Notes under the pieces: generated by a model
What the model saw: only the letters and a program-made list of their open reading frames with translations
Database searches by the model: none
What the model was told of the DNA's origin: nothing
Shown: positions 1 to 5,320 of the stretch, in pieces
Numbering within the stretch: position 1 is the first letter of the stretch
How the letters are laid out: the number at the start of each line of letters is the position of its first letter
Made by a program: the position numbers and the translations under genes
NCBI GenBank assembly: GCA_947373615.1
Contig: CANBYN010000072.1
Coordinates: 1 to 8,582 of the forward strand
Direction of reading: 5' to 3'
DNA length: 8,582 nucleotides
DNA from: Burkholderiaceae bacterium
GTDB taxonomy: Bacteria > Pseudomonadota > Gammaproteobacteria > Burkholderiales > Burkholderiaceae

Positions 1-8
1 CTGTTGGA

Positions 9-887
9 TTATTTAAGAATTACTAGAGTGACAGTTGCGCGTCCACCCCAACCAGAGGGCCCACCAGGTGTGTTGGCAACATAATAAATTGGACCTGCGC
101 CAAATGAAATTGGTACACCGTCAAACACTTCCACCTTAGATACGCCTACATAAAGTGGATTGGTGGTGCGATGGGCATCATAGTTATACTGCGCCTCCAT
201 ATTTGCCGTGATAGTCCAGGCACTTTTGGTGGTGTAGGCAAGAAATGGCTCACCAAAAAGATTATTTTGCGTGCCATAGGTTGGGTTACCGCCAACATTC
301 CAAGACTGATAGCCCAAAATGCCATAAGTCCAAGGACCATCACGATTCAGAACTACAGCAGTTACGCCAGCACCAGTTTGCTGAGAGCCAAAGTGCCCGC
401 TATTTCCGGATGGAGATTGAGCATAAGGCCCAATACCCCAAATCCATGAGGAATTGGTATTGGGCGCATAAAAGGATTCCAGTGTCACGCTAGCGATACC
501 ATATCCAGAGTACGCTTGTCCTGTTGGCCCCTGAATACTGGTTTCTCGAACGCCAGCAACGATTGGACGAACGATAAAAATATCACCACCACCTAGATTA
601 AAAGGGGCTACTGGCTGAAACAATAGTGACTGCTCTGATCCACCTTGATTTTTACCGAGACCGCGGCTGAACTCATACTGAAGTGGCACAGAAATCATAT
701 TGGCAATTGGATTGGCCAATTTTTTAGCGATTTCCGCCGAATCGACTACCTCCTTTGGAGGAGCAAGGCTCCCTTGATTGATCATCTCCGTAGATCCAAC
801 GCGAGCTGGAATTTCTTGAGCAACAGCAAAGCTTATCAAAAAGCCAGCCAGCAATGGGGAGGCAAGATTCTTTAGAACAATGTTCAT
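9..887 (-). CDS. Outer-membrane beta-barrel protein, 'transporter'-labelled family
   Basis: The 292-residue product begins with a signal peptide (residues 1-23, cleavage after Ala-Val-Ala). The rest alternates short Gly/aromatic-rich strands and ends without membrane helices, as in outer-membrane barrels. Residues 57-70 (KLANPIANMISVPLQ), 184-196 (GPWTYG...SW), 214-236 (PFLAYTTKSAWT...YNYD) and the end (GPSGWGGRATVTL) resemble a family that databases often label 'transporter' or, misleadingly, 'neuromedin U'. Its substrate is unknown to me. It is the last gene of a three-gene minus-strand cluster. I chose the ATG at 887. An in-frame GTG at 899 would add four residues, but neither start has a visible Shine-Dalgarno. 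The upstream stop codon is only 6 bp before the GTG (18 bp before the ATG), so translational coupling is likely. Family recall is from memory; the barrel and export call is firmer than any function. Confidence 0.8.
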   Translation of the reverse strand: MNIVLKNLASPLLAGFLISFAVAQEIPARVGSTEMINQGSLAPPKEVVDSAEIAKKLANPIANMISVPLQYEFSRGLGKNQGGSEQSLLFQPVAPFNLGGGDIFIVRPIVAGVRETSIQGPTGQAYSGYGIASVTLESFYAPNTNSSWIWGIGPYAQSPSGNSGHFGSQQTGAGVTAVVLNRDGPWTYGILGYQSWNVGGNPTYGTQNNLFGEPFLAYTTKSAWTITANMEAQYNYDAHRTTNPLYVGVSKVEVFDGVPISFGAGPIYYVANTPGGPSGWGGRATVTLVILK

Positions 888-905
888 AAGTTGCCGCACA
901 GAAAA

Positions 906-1724
906 TTAGAAATTAAATGTTGCAGATAATTGGGGACCTTTAAAGGTTGTTTTTTGCAAGAGATTATCGCCAGTCATGTCGTAGTAAAGCTCACGATAAG
1001 TGAGCGAAACATCCACCCACTTAGCAAAGGTTTTGCCAACGCCAAGCGCCGCTTGCCAAGTAACATTTGTTTTGCCGCCCCCGCCGCCAACGTCGGCATA
1101 AAACGGGAGGTACCAGGTGCTATCTGCAATACGATAACGCCCTTTAATACCTACAATCGGATCTAGGGTTGAAATCGATTTAGAATCACCAGCATTCATT
1201 GATTGATTGCCAACTGACAACACTAACCCCACAGTCGCAGTGGCTGCAATAGCGCGCACACCCACCAAAGCATCTACGTAGGCATTTTGATTGTTAAAAA
1301 CAGTATAGGTAGCTGCACCTGTAAGAATACTTTGTTGCAATGTACTCGTGCTTGAAAGGCTGACAGGAATGGCTCCAATACGAGTGGGAACCATCACACC
1401 AGTCGTAGAGGTAGATTGCAAGGTGGCGGATACTAAATCACCCATAATCCCCCAACTGCCGTAATGGGCTTCGGCAGAAATCATGCCGCCCGACTTGAGA
1501 TTTCCAAGGACATTACTTGAAGACATGTTCGCTGTGTTTAAATACTGATCTTTAAAAAAAAGTGTAGAAGTAATGCCAGGGGTCCATAAATAAGGGGTTA
1601 TCTCAAAACGCCATTCATTCGAAACTTTTGGGATGGGGGTAAGCTCATCATCGGCATGGGCAATACCCGCTAAAGCAAAGAAGGCATATATGGAAAAAAG
1701 TGCTAATAGAATTTTCTTTTTCAT
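906..1724 (-). CDS. Outer-membrane beta-barrel protein, 272 aa, function unknown
   Basis: The product has a clear signal peptide (Lys-rich start, hydrophobic core, cleavage after Ala-His-Ala at residue 24). A WRFEITPYLWTPGI block opens the mature chain, a pattern seen in small Gram-negative outer-membrane barrels. Strand-like segments continue to the end, where GPQLSATFNF closes with a terminal Phe, the usual C-terminal signature recognised by the Bam machinery. A Gly-rich stretch (GGGGG) near residue 215 probably forms a turn or loop. It lies 21 bp downstream of the channel-like gene and 6 bp upstream of the GTG (18 bp upstream of the ATG) of the next barrel gene, so the three are probably co-transcribed. 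No Shine-Dalgarno precedes the ATG. Instead the mRNA carries CCUCC (1736-1740), which resembles an anti-Shine-Dalgarno. I cannot assign a substrate. Confidence 0.85.
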   Translation of the reverse strand: MKKKILLALFSIYAFFALAGIAHADDELTPIPKVSNEWRFEITPYLWTPGITSTLFFKDQYLNTANMSSSNVLGNLKSGGMISAEAHYGSWGIMGDLVSATLQSTSTTGVMVPTRIGAIPVSLSSTSTLQQSILTGAATYTVFNNQNAYVDALVGVRAIAATATVGLVLSVGNQSMNAGDSKSISTLDPIVGIKGRYRIADSTWYLPFYADVGGGGGKTNVTWQAALGVGKTFAKWVDVSLTYRELYYDMTGDNLLQKTTFKGPQLSATFNF

Positions 1725-1735
1725 AAGAGTGCTTT

Positions 1736-1740
1736 GGAGG
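1736..1740 (-). promoter_or_regulatory. CCUCC (anti-SD-like) in the leader of the 906-1724 gene
   Basis: Read on the minus strand this is CCTCC, starting 16 nt before the ATG at 1724, where a purine-rich ribosome site would be expected. It cannot act as a Shine-Dalgarno. It could pair with purine-rich mRNA or be chance. The observation is direct; any role is inference. Confidence 0.25.
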
Positions 1741-1745
1741 TTAGG

Positions 1746-2240
1746 TTAATCAAAAGTTGGATTGAAAGATTGAATTTTTGAGGTATCTAAATAGCTATTC
1801 AAAGAATTCACCATGGAAATGGTAGATGAGGATGCCCATGCAAAAGAAAATAAGCCAGAAAATGCAATGAAGGCTGGAACCAAATGCCAGCCTTGAGGCA
1901 AGGCGCCTGGAAAGTTCCCTAACGTTGTAAAACTGCTTGCACTTAATCGGATTGCTGAAAACCAATCCGGGGAAATTCCAATAATTAAAAGCGCGCAGGC
2001 CCAAACACACATTGACGCCAATTGAGTGAGCGCGAGCATTTGGATGCAGACTACAAAGAAAAAAATTGCCTTAAGCTTTGAAGGGTGAGCACTTTGCCCG
2101 ACATTTGCCCTGAAAAAGAGCATGGTACCAACAAACCCATAGCCATCAATCATTAGCACCAAGCTCATTAAGAAAAGCCCAAATACAGTTTGAGGAATGG
2201 CATTTTGATATACAAGCTCAATGGTGTCTGTAGATAGCAT
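1746..2240 (-). CDS. Two-TM ion-channel-like membrane protein with degenerate pore motif
   Basis: The 164-residue protein has a hydrophobic segment at about 18-42, a long one at 58-90 and a last one at about 120-145. Between the last two sits a pore-loop-like stretch, SASSFTTLGNFPGALPQGW (100-118). It aligns without gaps to the S-x-T-T-L-G-Y-G-D-x-x-L-P-x-G-W pattern of bacterial ion-channel-domain proteins, including the following Leu-x-Pro and the helix with a Ser/Thr-rich face (SFAWASSSTI). The potassium filter residues Gly-Tyr-Gly-Asp are replaced by Gly-Asn-Phe-Pro, so ordinary K+ selectivity is unlikely. The reading frame is open throughout, so this is substitution rather than a frameshift. 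A weak AAGG ribosome site lies about 7 nt before the ATG. It is the first gene of a cluster with two outer-membrane barrels. The family assignment is from motif recognition; transport activity is unknown. Confidence 0.75.
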   Translation of the reverse strand: MLSTDTIELVYQNAIPQTVFGLFLMSLVLMIDGYGFVGTMLFFRANVGQSAHPSKLKAIFFFVVCIQMLALTQLASMCVWACALLIIGISPDWFSAIRLSASSFTTLGNFPGALPQGWHLVPAFIAFSGLFSFAWASSSTISMVNSLNSYLDTSKIQSFNPTFD

Positions 2241-2417
2241 GAGGACCTTTGATGAAATCTAGTAAGTTATTGCAACCATCTGATTTATATCAAGTATATT
2301 TAATTATGCTCTTAAATTAGGGCTAAAACAGCAAAAACAAAAAAATCACATTAATTCTTACAAATTTTTACTGAATCGTATGAACTTAGAGCAATAATTT
2401 TATCTATTGATGATAGG
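2241..2417. other. AT-rich intergenic spacer with minus-strand T-tract
   Basis: This spacer separates the 2418-3221 barrel gene from the three-gene cluster. It contains the FNR-like palindrome (2280-2293) and a strongly T-rich minus-strand stretch (about 2325-2347, interrupted runs of seven and five T). I see no convincing stem before the T-tract, so I do not call it a terminator. No small ORF with a ribosome site was found. Confidence 0.5.
2280..2293 (-). promoter_or_regulatory. FNR/Anr-type operator candidate
   Basis: Minus-strand TTGATATAAATCAG matches the FNR consensus TTGAT-N4-ATCAA at nine of ten informative positions. Its centre lies about 46 bp upstream of the ATG at 2240, in the AT-rich spacer before the three-gene cluster. 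TATACT lies just upstream on the same strand and TACTAG downstream, so either could serve as a -10 element. I could not pair either with a good -35, so activation and repression remain equally open. A one-mismatch site of this kind is expected by chance roughly once per several windows of this length. Only the position upstream of an operon makes it notable. Confidence 0.4.
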
Positions 2418-3221
2418 CTAGAAATTAAGCGAAATCTTGGCATATGATGACCAATCATATTGTTTGTAGGTTTGCACTAATTGCTTACTAGCCCCAATCG
2501 CAATTACCCAATGCTTGTCAAGACGGTGAGTAATCATTGCATCTATTGGCACAAACCACCCCCCGCCAGCTGAGTTATAAACAACCCCGTTTTCATCCCA
2601 AAAACGCAACATAGTACTTGGGGTTATTTGAAAGCCAACAGTAGGAAATAAATAGAGATTTCTCATCAAAGCTGGCTGATTAGGGTTAAGCGTAGCGCTA
2701 TTACTTTTCGCATCAAACCCATACATGTAACGCATTAGGGGTGATAAATCAGTAACATGCAGAAAGCTATCAACCTCAGGCTTAAATATCCACCCCAATT
2801 GGGGGCCAACAGCCCATTGCCCATTATTGCCAAATGGAAAAATAACTCTACCCCCTACTAATGCTCCTAGTGGTTTTAGAAATTCCCTGTCCTGACCCCA
2901 AACTGTGATCATCGTATTACCAGCGCTATATTGCCCAGAGTTATTGGATGGCGAGTTGGGATTGTCATTAGCAACCACCGAAGAGTCTAAACGAATCCGG
3001 CCACGCCAATCACCTGCTTCTAGCGGATTGTAATAACGTAACTTCAAGGTATTTTGATAGACATCATTGCCTTGGTAATCATGATATGCCCAAAATTCCA
3101 GTACTTTACTTTCCGTTAACTGCTGAGAGTCGTTATCGAATTCTGAAAATGGGACTAATAGATCCTCAGCATGGACTGCTGAAATGAGCAAACTCAATAG
3201 AATAGGGAAAAAATATTTCAT
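2418..3221 (-). CDS. Predicted outer-membrane beta-barrel protein, 267 aa
   Basis: The product starts with a signal peptide (cleavage after Val-His-Ala, residue 18) and ends in ISLNF, a C-terminal aromatic typical of outer-membrane barrels. Between these are alternating amphipathic strands. A conserved-looking core runs NTLKLRYYNPLEAGDWRGR (about 58-76), then SAGNTMITVWG, then VGGRVIFPFGNNGQWAVGPQLGW (about 122-144). These recall MetA-like or 'transporter' barrels, but I cannot name the family with confidence. The start is fixed: two in-frame TAA codons lie at 3225-3230, one codon before the ATG at 3221. The only ribosome-site candidate is a GGA about 12 nt upstream. It is flanked by 177 bp and 205 bp spacers, so it is probably its own transcription unit. 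The substrate is unknown. Confidence 0.8.
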   Translation of the reverse strand: MKYFFPILLSLLISAVHAEDLLVPFSEFDNDSQQLTESKVLEFWAYHDYQGNDVYQNTLKLRYYNPLEAGDWRGRIRLDSSVVANDNPNSPSNNSGQYSAGNTMITVWGQDREFLKPLGALVGGRVIFPFGNNGQWAVGPQLGWIFKPEVDSFLHVTDLSPLMRYMYGFDAKSNSATLNPNQPALMRNLYLFPTVGFQITPSTMLRFWDENGVVYNSAGGGWFVPIDAMITHRLDKHWVIAIGASKQLVQTYKQYDWSSYAKISLNF

Positions 3222-3373
3222 TTTTTATTAATTCCGATGATGCTACTTTACTCCTTCAATCTAGAAGACATTGTTTCAGTATTGGCACCACCCAATCGCA
3301 TTGCTATGACAAATAGCACCGCCTAAAAAACTAAACCATAAAGATTTCGGTATTACCTGATTTTGATACTGCG
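3222..3373 (-). other. Leader region of the 2418-3221 gene with two small dyads
   Basis: Between the terminator at 3374-3404 and the ATG at 3221 lie two short dyads: ATTGG-6nt-CCAAT (3281-3296) and GCTAT-5nt-ATAGC (3303-3317). Each has a 5-bp stem. They could be leader hairpins or protein sites, but at this length they may be chance. A GAAGGAG sequence on the minus strand (about 3251-3257) has no start codon at a usable distance. No promoter hexamer pair stood out. Confidence 0.3.
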
Positions 3374-3404
3374 CAAAAGAAAACCACCCGAAGGTGGTTT
3401 TTTA
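3374..3404 (-). terminator. Intrinsic terminator with UUCG tetraloop
   Basis: A perfect 9-bp stem (3380-3388 with 3393-3401) encloses a four-base loop. On the minus strand the hairpin reads AAAACCACC-TTCG-GGTGGTTTT, closing with the very stable C(UUCG)G loop, and runs into a T-rich tail broken by one C. The plus strand also has a six-T tail, so it may work both ways. Since both neighbours are on the minus strand, it most likely ends the two-lipoprotein transcript whose last stop codon is at 3427. Confidence 0.9.
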
Positions 3405-3426
3405 ACGCTGATTCAAAACAAAATGA

Positions 3427-3825
3427 TTAAGGAGTAACTACATGCCAAACATTATTTACGTTATCACCAGTTCTATCACCCGGGTTTTTGTCTTTAACGA
3501 AAAAGTAGAGGGGTTTACCTTTGTAGACTAACTGTTTCTGACCATCATTACGACTGATATAGGAAAAATTTCCAGATAGCTTAATGCCTGGCTCTACATA
3601 GACCGGTGGCCAGTTATCAGCGCAAGTAGATATGCACTCAGATTTTCCTGAGCCGGCTTGGTCTTTATCAAAGGTATACATGGTCTTACCATAGCCACTA
3701 GTCAATACACCATTAGTGATTTTGACAAAATCTGAAGATGGCGTTGTTACATCTGGAGTGCTAGAACATGCTACGAATGTCAATGCCGCTATACCAGCAG
3801 CAAAAAATCTAAATATATTCTTCAT
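3427..3825 (-). CDS. Lipoprotein with YxFxxD repeat motif (COG4315 / Lipoprotein_15 type)
   Basis: The 132-residue precursor has a lipoprotein signal (MKNIFRFFAAGIAALTFVAC, Cys20 being the predicted lipidated residue). Two repeats follow. The first has YTFDKD at 50-55, then Cys64 and Cys68 and an NWPP segment. The second has KPLYFFVKDKNPGDRTGDNVNNVWHVV near the C-terminus. This layout is that of the 'predicted lipoprotein with conserved Yx(FWY)xxD motif' family, whose biochemical role is not settled. Cys64/Cys68 could form a disulfide or bind a metal; that is inference. A 14-codon upstream extension is possible but rejected, because an AAAGGAT ribosome site sits just before this ATG and the lipoprotein signal starts here. 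It lies 25 bp after the OmpA-domain lipoprotein gene and shares its transcript, which ends at the 3374-3404 terminator. Confidence 0.88.
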   Translation of the reverse strand: MKNIFRFFAAGIAALTFVACSSTPDVTTPSSDFVKITNGVLTSGYGKTMYTFDKDQAGSGKSECISTCADNWPPVYVEPGIKLSGNFSYISRNDGQKQLVYKGKPLYFFVKDKNPGDRTGDNVNNVWHVVTP

Positions 3826-3830
3826 TTTTA

Positions 3831-3837
3831 ATCCTTT
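3831..3837 (-). promoter_or_regulatory. Ribosome binding site deciding the lipoprotein start
   Basis: Minus-strand AAAGGAT ends 5 nt before the ATG at 3825. It supports this start over the in-frame start at 3867, which would overlap the end of the OmpA-domain gene. Confidence 0.75.
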
Positions 3838-3850
3838 TAAGATGTACTGA

Positions 3851-4390
3851 TTAATTACCTGGACCAACTAAGGTAACTTCAATGCGACGATTCTGAGCTT
3901 TACCTTCAGGAGTAGCGTTCGATGCAACCGGATTACTTTCACCCATACCTTGAGCAGAAATCAAATTCTGACTTACTCCCTTACGGATGAGGAAATCAAC
4001 TACGTTATCTGCTCTTTTTGAAGAAAGATCTAAGTTTGTATTAATTCCTTCTCTGCGTAATTCAGGGCCGATCGGCATGTTGTCTGTATAACCACGCACA
4101 ACCACTTTGGTATTTTTAAAGCCAGACAGGGTTGGGGCCATTTTCGCTAAAACTTGGTCAGCTTTGGCATTCAATCTATAGCCGCCTTCTGGGAACAAAA
4201 TTTTGTCGCGAATAGTGATGCGCAGCTCACCTTGTAATTGACGAATTTCAACTTCGTCACCTTGATAAGCTTGTTGAAGCTGGCTATAAGCCTGATCCAA
4301 TTGATTGTATTTCTGGTCAGTTACGCAGGCAGTTAATAGGCCAAGTGCCAGAACAGATAAGGCTAGGAATCCCCGTTTAGTAAAACTCAT
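3851..4390 (-). CDS. OmpA-family peptidoglycan-associated lipoprotein
   Basis: The 179-residue protein has a lipoprotein signal with lipobox LTAC (Cys22). A short Gln-rich coiled-coil-like linker follows (about 26-56, LDQAYSQLQQAYQ...). The rest is an OmpA C-terminal domain (about 60-175): FPEGGYRLNAKA, VVVRGYTDN (97-104), the DLSSKRADNVVDFL helix (121-134), GMGESNPVASN and NRRIEV (167-172). By analogy with OmpA-like domains, Asp103 and Arg126 should contact diaminopimelate of peptidoglycan. The insertion between TDN and the LSxxRA helix makes it more like MotB- or YiaD-type domains than Pal. It probably tethers a membrane to the cell wall. A GGAGA ribosome site lies about 8 nt before the ATG. 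It is the first gene of a pair with the YxFxxD lipoprotein and is divergent from ahpC. Confidence 0.92.
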   Translation of the reverse strand: MSFTKRGFLALSVLALGLLTACVTDQKYNQLDQAYSQLQQAYQGDEVEIRQLQGELRITIRDKILFPEGGYRLNAKADQVLAKMAPTLSGFKNTKVVVRGYTDNMPIGPELRREGINTNLDLSSKRADNVVDFLIRKGVSQNLISAQGMGESNPVASNATPEGKAQNRRIEVTLVGPGN

Positions 4391-4451
4391 GCAATTTCTC
4401 CAATCAATTAAGAATCTGAACTAAATACCCATAACGTTACTATATTCGATG

Positions 4452-4481
4452 TCTATAAAGATTCCTTTTAAATCTTATAGA
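4452..4481. repeat. Imperfect inverted repeat upstream of the OmpA-lipoprotein gene
   Basis: TCTATAAAGATT (4452-4463) and AATCTTATAGA (4471-4481) form 11-bp complementary arms with one bulged A and a 7-base centre. It lies 62 bp before the OmpA-lipoprotein start and 171 bp before ahpC. The CTAT and ATAG ends recall OxyR half-sites, but the spacing between them is 20 bp rather than 7, so an OxyR site is not supported. It may be an operator or a leader hairpin of the minus-strand transcript. Confidence 0.4.
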
Positions 4482-4537
4482 TAACCAAATACATCACCGC
4501 TTGATGAAGCCATCTTTTTAATTTAGGAATTGGAGAG

Positions 4538-4565
4538 TTATCAATTTATTAGATAATTATCATTA
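4538..4565. promoter_or_regulatory. Fur-box-like AT-rich palindromic stretch upstream of ahpC
   Basis: AGATAATTATCATTA (4551-4565) matches the 7-1-7 Fur consensus TGATAAT-N-ATTATCA at 11 of 14 positions and contains the perfect palindrome GATAATTATC. A second TTATCA lies 19 bp upstream (4538-4543). ahpC is under OxyR, PerR or Fur control in various bacteria, so a Fur-type site is plausible. The region is very AT-rich, though, and chance matches are likely. The ahpC promoter probably lies between here and 4625, where TATATA (4618-4623) is a possible -10 with no good -35. Confidence 0.3.
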
Positions 4566-4651
4566 AATTAATTCATTAGACAAATAAATCATTCGGCCTC
4601 AAAATAGATCCAGTTGTTATATACCGATAAACCCCAACAAGGAGCAACTTT

Positions 4652-5215
4652 ATGTCCCTCATCAACACCGCAGTACAACCATTTAAAGCTCAAGCCTTTC
4701 ATAATGGCAAGTTTGTAACCATTACTGACGAAACCCTTAAGGGCAAATGGTCGGTTTTGATATTCATGCCAGCAGCATTTACATTTAACTGTCCAACTGA
4801 AATCGAAGATGCAGCTGAAAACTATCCTGAATTCCAAAAGCTAGGCGCTGAAGTTTATATCGTCACAACCGATACTCATTTCTCACACAAAGTTTGGCAT
4901 GAAACTTCACCTGCAGTAGGAAAAGCAAAATTCCCTCTCGTTGGCGACCCAACACATACTTTGACCAATGCTTTTGGTGTACACATTCCTGAAGAAGGTT
5001 TGGCTTTGCGCGGCACCTTCATCATCAACCCAGAAGGTGTTATCAAGACAGCAGAGATTCATTCAAATGAAATCGCTCGAGATGTTTCTGAAACATTGCG
5101 TAAGCTAAAAGCTGCTCAATACACCGCCTCACATCCAGGCGAGGTTTGTCCTGCTAAGTGGAAAGAAGGTGCTGCTACATTAACTCCATCCTTAGATCTC
5201 GTAGGCAAGATCTAA
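4652..5215 (+). CDS. ahpC: Alkyl hydroperoxide reductase subunit C (peroxiredoxin)
   Basis: AhpC is a cytoplasmic typical 2-Cys peroxiredoxin that reduces H2O2, organic hydroperoxides and peroxynitrite. It is recharged by AhpF, which is encoded next. At 187 residues it has the length of E. coli AhpC and the same LDLVGKI end. The peroxidatic Cys47 lies in PAAFTFNCPTE (Pro40, Thr44 and Cys47 of the PxxxTxxC motif). The resolving Cys166 lies in HPGEVCPAKWKEG. The Ile-Phe-Met-Pro-Ala-Ala-Phe lead-in differs from the enterobacterial Phe-Tyr-Pro-Ala-Asp-Phe but is familiar from Burkholderiales. An AAGGAG ribosome site (4638-4643) is well placed before the ATG, consistent with an abundantly made protein. 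Nothing suggests loss of activity. Confidence 0.98.
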   Translation: MSLINTAVQPFKAQAFHNGKFVTITDETLKGKWSVLIFMPAAFTFNCPTEIEDAAENYPEFQKLGAEVYIVTTDTHFSHKVWHETSPAVGKAKFPLVGDPTHTLTNAFGVHIPEEGLALRGTFIINPEGVIKTAEIHSNEIARDVSETLRKLKAAQYTASHPGEVCPAKWKEGAATLTPSLDLVGKI

Positions 5216-5236
5216 ATAGATCACTTAATACCCAGC

Positions 5237-5256
5237 AGACTCTCTTCGGAGAGTCT
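5237..5256 (+). promoter_or_regulatory. UUCG-loop hairpin in the ahpC-ahpF spacer
   Basis: AGACTCTC (5237-5244) and GAGAGTCT (5249-5256) form a perfect 8-bp stem closed by C(TTCG)G, 21 nt after the ahpC stop. No T-tract follows, so it is not a standard terminator. It more likely protects the ahpC mRNA 3' end or takes part in the alternative fold with 5251-5291. The stem is visible directly; the role is inference. Confidence 0.7.
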
Positions 5257-5291
5257 ATTGGAGAGGACTAGAACTCCTGCCCAATAGGCTC
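5251..5291 (+). promoter_or_regulatory. Competing long hairpin in the ahpC-ahpF spacer
   Basis: GAGTCTATTGG (5251-5261) pairs with CCAATAGGCTC (5281-5291): 11 bp with one G-U wobble (5254/5288). The 19-base interior can add AGGA/TCCT (5264-5267 with 5275-5278). Six bases of its left arm (5251-5256) are also the right arm of the UUCG hairpin at 5237-5256, so the two folds exclude each other. The TCCT in its loop is also complementary to the ahpF ribosome site (AGGA, 5309-5312). No T-run follows. Confidence 0.55.
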
Positions 5292-5320
5292 ACCAAAAAA
5301 ACAGCTTAAGGAAATTTACA

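Noticed and set aside
171..493. Overlapping plus-strand open frames opposite the first barrel gene
   Set aside because: They overlap a well-supported exported barrel gene, lack ribosome sites and encode no recognisable protein.
1746..2240. Frameshifted or decayed channel pseudogene
   Set aside because: The frame is open from start to stop, and the homology pattern continues without gaps on both sides of the altered filter.
2325..2347. T-rich minus-strand tract as terminator of the 2418-3221 gene
   Set aside because: No stable stem directly precedes it.
3826..3867. Upstream extension of the YxFxxD lipoprotein gene by 14 codons
   Set aside because: It would overlap the end of the OmpA-domain gene and bury the lipoprotein signal, whereas the ATG at 3825 has a good AAAGGAT site.
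4452..4481. OxyR binding site
   Set aside because: CTAT and ATAG are present but separated by 20 bp instead of 7, and the other two quarter-sites are absent.
4502..4518. Terminator-like GATG-AAGC-CATC followed by five T
   Set aside because: A four-pair stem is too weak, and no plus-strand gene ends here.
4589..4837. 82-codon minus-strand open frame opposite the ahpC start
   Set aside because: It overlaps the strongly supported ahpC gene and its promoter. It has no recognisable domain and is a shadow frame.
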